Source: Nomia melanderi (taxonomy: Eukaryota; Arthropoda; Insecta; Hymenoptera; Halictidae). Taken from it: DNA of 64,000 nt. The stretch lies in NCBI RefSeq assembly GCF_051020985.1, contig NC_134999.1, positions 10,602,001 to 10,666,000 of the forward strand, given 5' to 3'. The translations under genes and the position numbers were made by a program. Positions 61,342 through 64,000 of the stretch are shown here, in pieces; positions within the stretch are counted from its first letter, which is position 1; every line of letters begins with the position of its first letter. The notes beneath the pieces were generated by a model that saw only the letters and a list, made by a program, of their open reading frames with translations, searched no databases and had not been told where the DNA came from.

Positions 61342-61455
61342 CTGTTGTGGAACTTATATCTGTAGTCGTCCGCCGCGACGATGTCCAGCAGCAACATGTA
61401 CTTGGCCTTCGCGTCCAGTCCGGAAACTCGGAACTTCATCTGAGGGAACATCTGC
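61342..61455 (-). CDS. omb: omb T-box exon a (first T-box exon in window, 114 nt)
   Basis: This exon encodes 37 whole codons plus split codons at both ends. The peptide starts Q-M-F-P-Q-M-K-F-R-V-S-G-L-D, runs through A-K-A-K-Y-M-L-L-L-D, and ends V-A-A-D-D-Y-R-Y-K-F-H-N. It matches the fly omb T-box except Met for the usual Ile in A-K-Y-I-L-L. The donor on the minus strand is AG|GTAAGC, leaving two bases of a Ser codon. The acceptor is TCTAG|GCAGATG, which adds one base completing the Arg of the S-G-R motif. A second AG four bases further in (exon from 61451) would drop the Gln and change the phase, so the first is preferred. The polypyrimidine tract is weak. This exon and the next total 268 nt, the length I recall for the single corresponding exon of vertebrate TBX2/TBX3, so an extra intron splits it here. 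Confidence 0.96.
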
Positions 61456-64000
61456 CTAGACCCCGGATCAACAGATACATTTCGATTAGATATTAGTAAC
61501 ACGACGCTAATCATAGCAATTGGAAAGTGGGGGGAATCAGGATTACATTCGAGCCAAGTGGAACGTCTTTTCATACAGGCTGACACCTTGGCAAGCCAGA
61601 AAAATGAATTTTCAAATAATTTGTGTACAACCTAAAAATCGGTTCTCACATTCTAAGTCTATAACTGCACATTGTCTAATCTTTTCAGCGACTGTCTATA
61701 ATTTGCATTATTCTCGGCATAATCACCAACATTCTCAAATCCTACATCTCAGGGGTACATCTCAGAAACGCCTCAAGCCGTCGAACGATGAATACGCGAG
61801 TGAATGAGGCAAGAATCGAAGACCCAGAGCACCCGATTCGGGCCGTTTAATCCGGCGCACCGGTCTCCAGCAGCAATTTCGCCAGGGTACAGCAAGAAGG
61901 GGTCGAACTCGCGTCGAAAAACGGCTCCCGATTCCGCGTGGCCGAGGCTCGCACGGTATTTTCACGAAGCCGCGGCATTCCTGTAGCTGGCAGTGTCTTA
62001 CAAAGCCCGCGCGGAAAAAGTGAAAACACGCTGGGGCCACGAAATGCCTCGGCCGTGCGGCATTCGACTTGCGCTCGCCCCGCGCAGAAGGCGCCTTTTC
62101 TTCGTGCAACCCGGGGATTATAATTCCCCGGCGTGCACCAAGTGCCTCCCTAACTGCTCGCCAGGTTGCCGCGTGCTGATGGCCTCTCGTGCGCCTCTCC
62201 GCGAGGATCTGCTTTTTATTCCGGGGAACGCGCGGGGCAACCACATCTGACAGCAGCGACGATTGACTCGTGCACGTTTCTATCCCGACCTTCCCGGCAT
62301 TCCGGCGAGTGTCAGGGACGCGGCATCAGGCACCGGCTAACCCTTCGATCGCGATTTATTCGCCCGGACGATTGATAGAACGGGCTAGAATCCTCTTAGC
62401 ATTCAGCTCGCGTCAATGAGAAGCGAGACCTGTACGCGTTTCACGTACGGCGCAGATGGCGTATCGCTCTGTTGTTCGAGACCGATAAGAAAACGCCTAG
62501 TTTTATTTTTATTTCGAACAGAGAGTTCGTCGAGGTATCGTTCGTTCCTTCTTCTTCCCGCGGGCGTGCAGCCCCGCATCGACCAGCCAATGAGCTTCTC
62601 ATTCATCCGCTCAGTTTATGCAGCGAGCGTTAACGAACTGCGAACGCCGACATTCACGCCGAAATCCCCTTTGAAAAGAGGGCACGCGGTGGCGCCGGAG
62701 CACGAAGAAGAAAGTCTTTTTTTTCTGAATGAGATTAGCCGAGTCTTGCGAGAACTTCGTTATTCTCCTTCGCGCAATTACGAAGTTCGCGTGGTTGCGC
62801 CGACCCGTGAGCGTGTGCGCGAGCGCGCGTGAGATCTCTGAATAAAAATCAACACGGCGGACCGACTTGCCCTCCGCCTGAAGGAGCTCCCTGAAGTTCG
62901 CGGGCGGAGCCCTGCCAAGGCCTCCGTGATGCCAAAAATTGGCCAATTACGAGCAAAGATTACGCCAGACAGCTCTCCGCGATCCGTTCTCTTATTCGCG
63001 TAATGTAATGTAATTACGGACGTTCACACAGTTCTCCGAAATATCGTATGGGGATAACAACTCAGTTTCATAATTGTTGATCCTCAGTTGTACCGATCGT
63101 TTACACCCTTTCATTGACAACTCGCTGTGACAAAGTCTCCTTGGTTTCAAGAAGAAAGAGTTTTGAAATTCAGAATAAACTTACAAGATACCATATAACT
63201 TAACTTCTTCAAGGACAATCTTTTTATACAGCGTAAATACCACAATTAAAAGAACGAAAATAATACAAAGATGTCGGAGGAAAATGTCCTTCTACTTCAT
63301 TCCACTGAACTTTAATACCGAACTACAATAATTAAACGTAGCCGTAAGTGCGGATATCTTTCAAGAAGTTCAACGAGAGGGGATGCGATCCCTTCTCTTT
63401 CCGAAAGCAAAAGGAAAAAAAAGATGGCTAGAATCCAGTGTAACCGACATTCCAATTTACACGGGGCTCCTCCGCCGAGCCAAACCGAGATGGAAATATA
63501 GCACGGAGAGAAGTCCGAGCGCGCGTTAGTTAAGGCCTCTAATTGGGAACAATGGAGGATATCCCGAGCGGTGGATGTCCACGGAGACGCGCTGTCTTAT
63601 ATTTATCGGTTACCGCGGCGCAGCAACAACGTATTGTTCGCTCGAAGGGGGCAACCTCGAGGTGCTTTCTCAGACACTACTCGTTTATGGCGGCTAATTA
63701 CCGTAATTGGTCTCCCCCAGCCGTTATAACGGCGACGTTTAAGGGATACTCGCGCCGTTAGCATACAAAAGTACAATAATTCGACGGTGGCGATGCGGGG
63801 AGCGGAGGGGTACGGGAGACAAACCGGCGATTTCTCTTTAGGGAATCGCGGCATCCATAATGGCGAACCGTTCACGAACGTAGTGCCACGTAACACTCCT
63901 CTTTTTTGCGATCTTTGCATTGCCCGAGCGTTATACGCTCGGTTCCATGCTCCAGCATTCGAACGGAACCGAACGGTGTAAGTCGAATGGAATAAAAATT
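61456..64000 (-). other. omb: Intron upstream of exon a (partial)
   Basis: The segment upstream of exon a has GC-rich, CpG-dense DNA at 61800-62960 and 63400-63900, and AT-rich DNA at 61590-61790 and 63000-63360. No sequence encoding the start of the T-box (W-D-Q-F-H-K to S-G-R) was found on the minus strand, so the preceding exon should be to the right of the window. Confidence 0.8.

Larger units (their letters stand above)
1..64000 (-). other. omb: Gene span: T-box transcription factor gene of the omb (Tbx2/3) type, partial at both ends
   Basis: Four in-phase T-box exons on the minus strand lie between 61455 and 7522, so the entire window should be transcribed as one pre-mRNA running right to left. 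Omb/Tbx2/3 proteins are nuclear sequence-specific transcription factors, mostly repressors. In Drosophila, omb acts downstream of Dpp in wing patterning and in optic lobe development (established for the fly, inferred here). The exon carrying the start of the T-box (the usual W-D-Q-F-H-K and I-T-K-S-G-R motifs) was not seen to the right of 61455, and no exon continuing after the 77-nt exon was recognised left of 7522. Both gene ends are therefore outside the window. A close paralogue of omb remains possible because of the unusual third exon. Confidence 0.9.

Noticed and set aside
61441..61451. Alternative acceptor for exon a, starting at the ATG (61451)
   Set aside because: It would remove the conserved Gln and shift the phase by four bases relative to the acceptor at 61455, which restores the S-G-R-Q-M-F motif and the expected 268-nt sum.

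Overview
This window lies inside one large animal gene on the minus strand. Four short exons encode most of a T-box DNA-binding domain of the Tbx2/Tbx3 (optomotor-blind, omb/bifid) subfamily. In transcript order they are 61455-61342 (114 nt), 58746-58593 (154 nt), 9445-9299 (147 nt) and 7598-7522 (77 nt). All four junctions have GT/AG boundaries and the reading phases fit (2/2, 0/0, 0/0). The joined peptide covers the T-box from the Q-M-F-P-Q-M-K-F motif to the G-A-G-K-R-E-K motif. The upstream exon (N-terminus and start of the T-box) and the downstream exon(s) (C-terminal repressor region) were not found and should lie beyond the right and left edges. The rest of the window is therefore intron of this gene: at least 7.5 kb at the left edge, 1.7 kb, an exceptional 49.1 kb, 2.6 kb, and at least 2.5 kb at the right edge.

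The organism is an insect, most probably hymenopteran (bee, wasp or ant). The T-box residues match the fly omb pattern (for example Q-M-F-P-Q-M-K-F and G-A-G-K-R-E-K). The intronic DNA is very rich in CpG and is a patchwork of GC-rich and AT-rich blocks, with few recognisable transposons. No species can be named from this.

Layout, left to right. 1-7521: intron downstream of the 77-nt exon. 7522-7598 and 9299-9445: the two C-terminal T-box exons, 1.7 kb apart. 9446-58592: one giant intron with many purine-rich simple repeats (11.2, 12.5, 13.5-13.8, 14.6-14.9, 15.7-16.0, 18.4, 19.8, 20.5, 24.9, 54.8 and 56.9-57.1 kb), one MITE-like inverted-repeat element (16.9-17.1 kb), two diverged local duplications (40.2-40.6 and 41.3-41.5 kb) and several perfect palindromes. 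58593-58746 and 61342-61455: the two N-terminal T-box exons. 61456-64000: upstream intron.

The main surprise is the 147-nt exon. The exons around it match the usual omb sequence almost perfectly. This exon carries six changes within about 23 residues of a normally near-invariant stretch, and the residue just before it (last-but-one codon of the preceding exon) is Asp where Tbx2/3 proteins have Gly. This could mark a diverged second omb-like paralogue, a lineage-specific change, or an alternative copy of the exon. No other protein-coding gene, tRNA or other RNA gene could be supported. Most open reading frames here are chance frames in CpG-rich or simple-repeat DNA.
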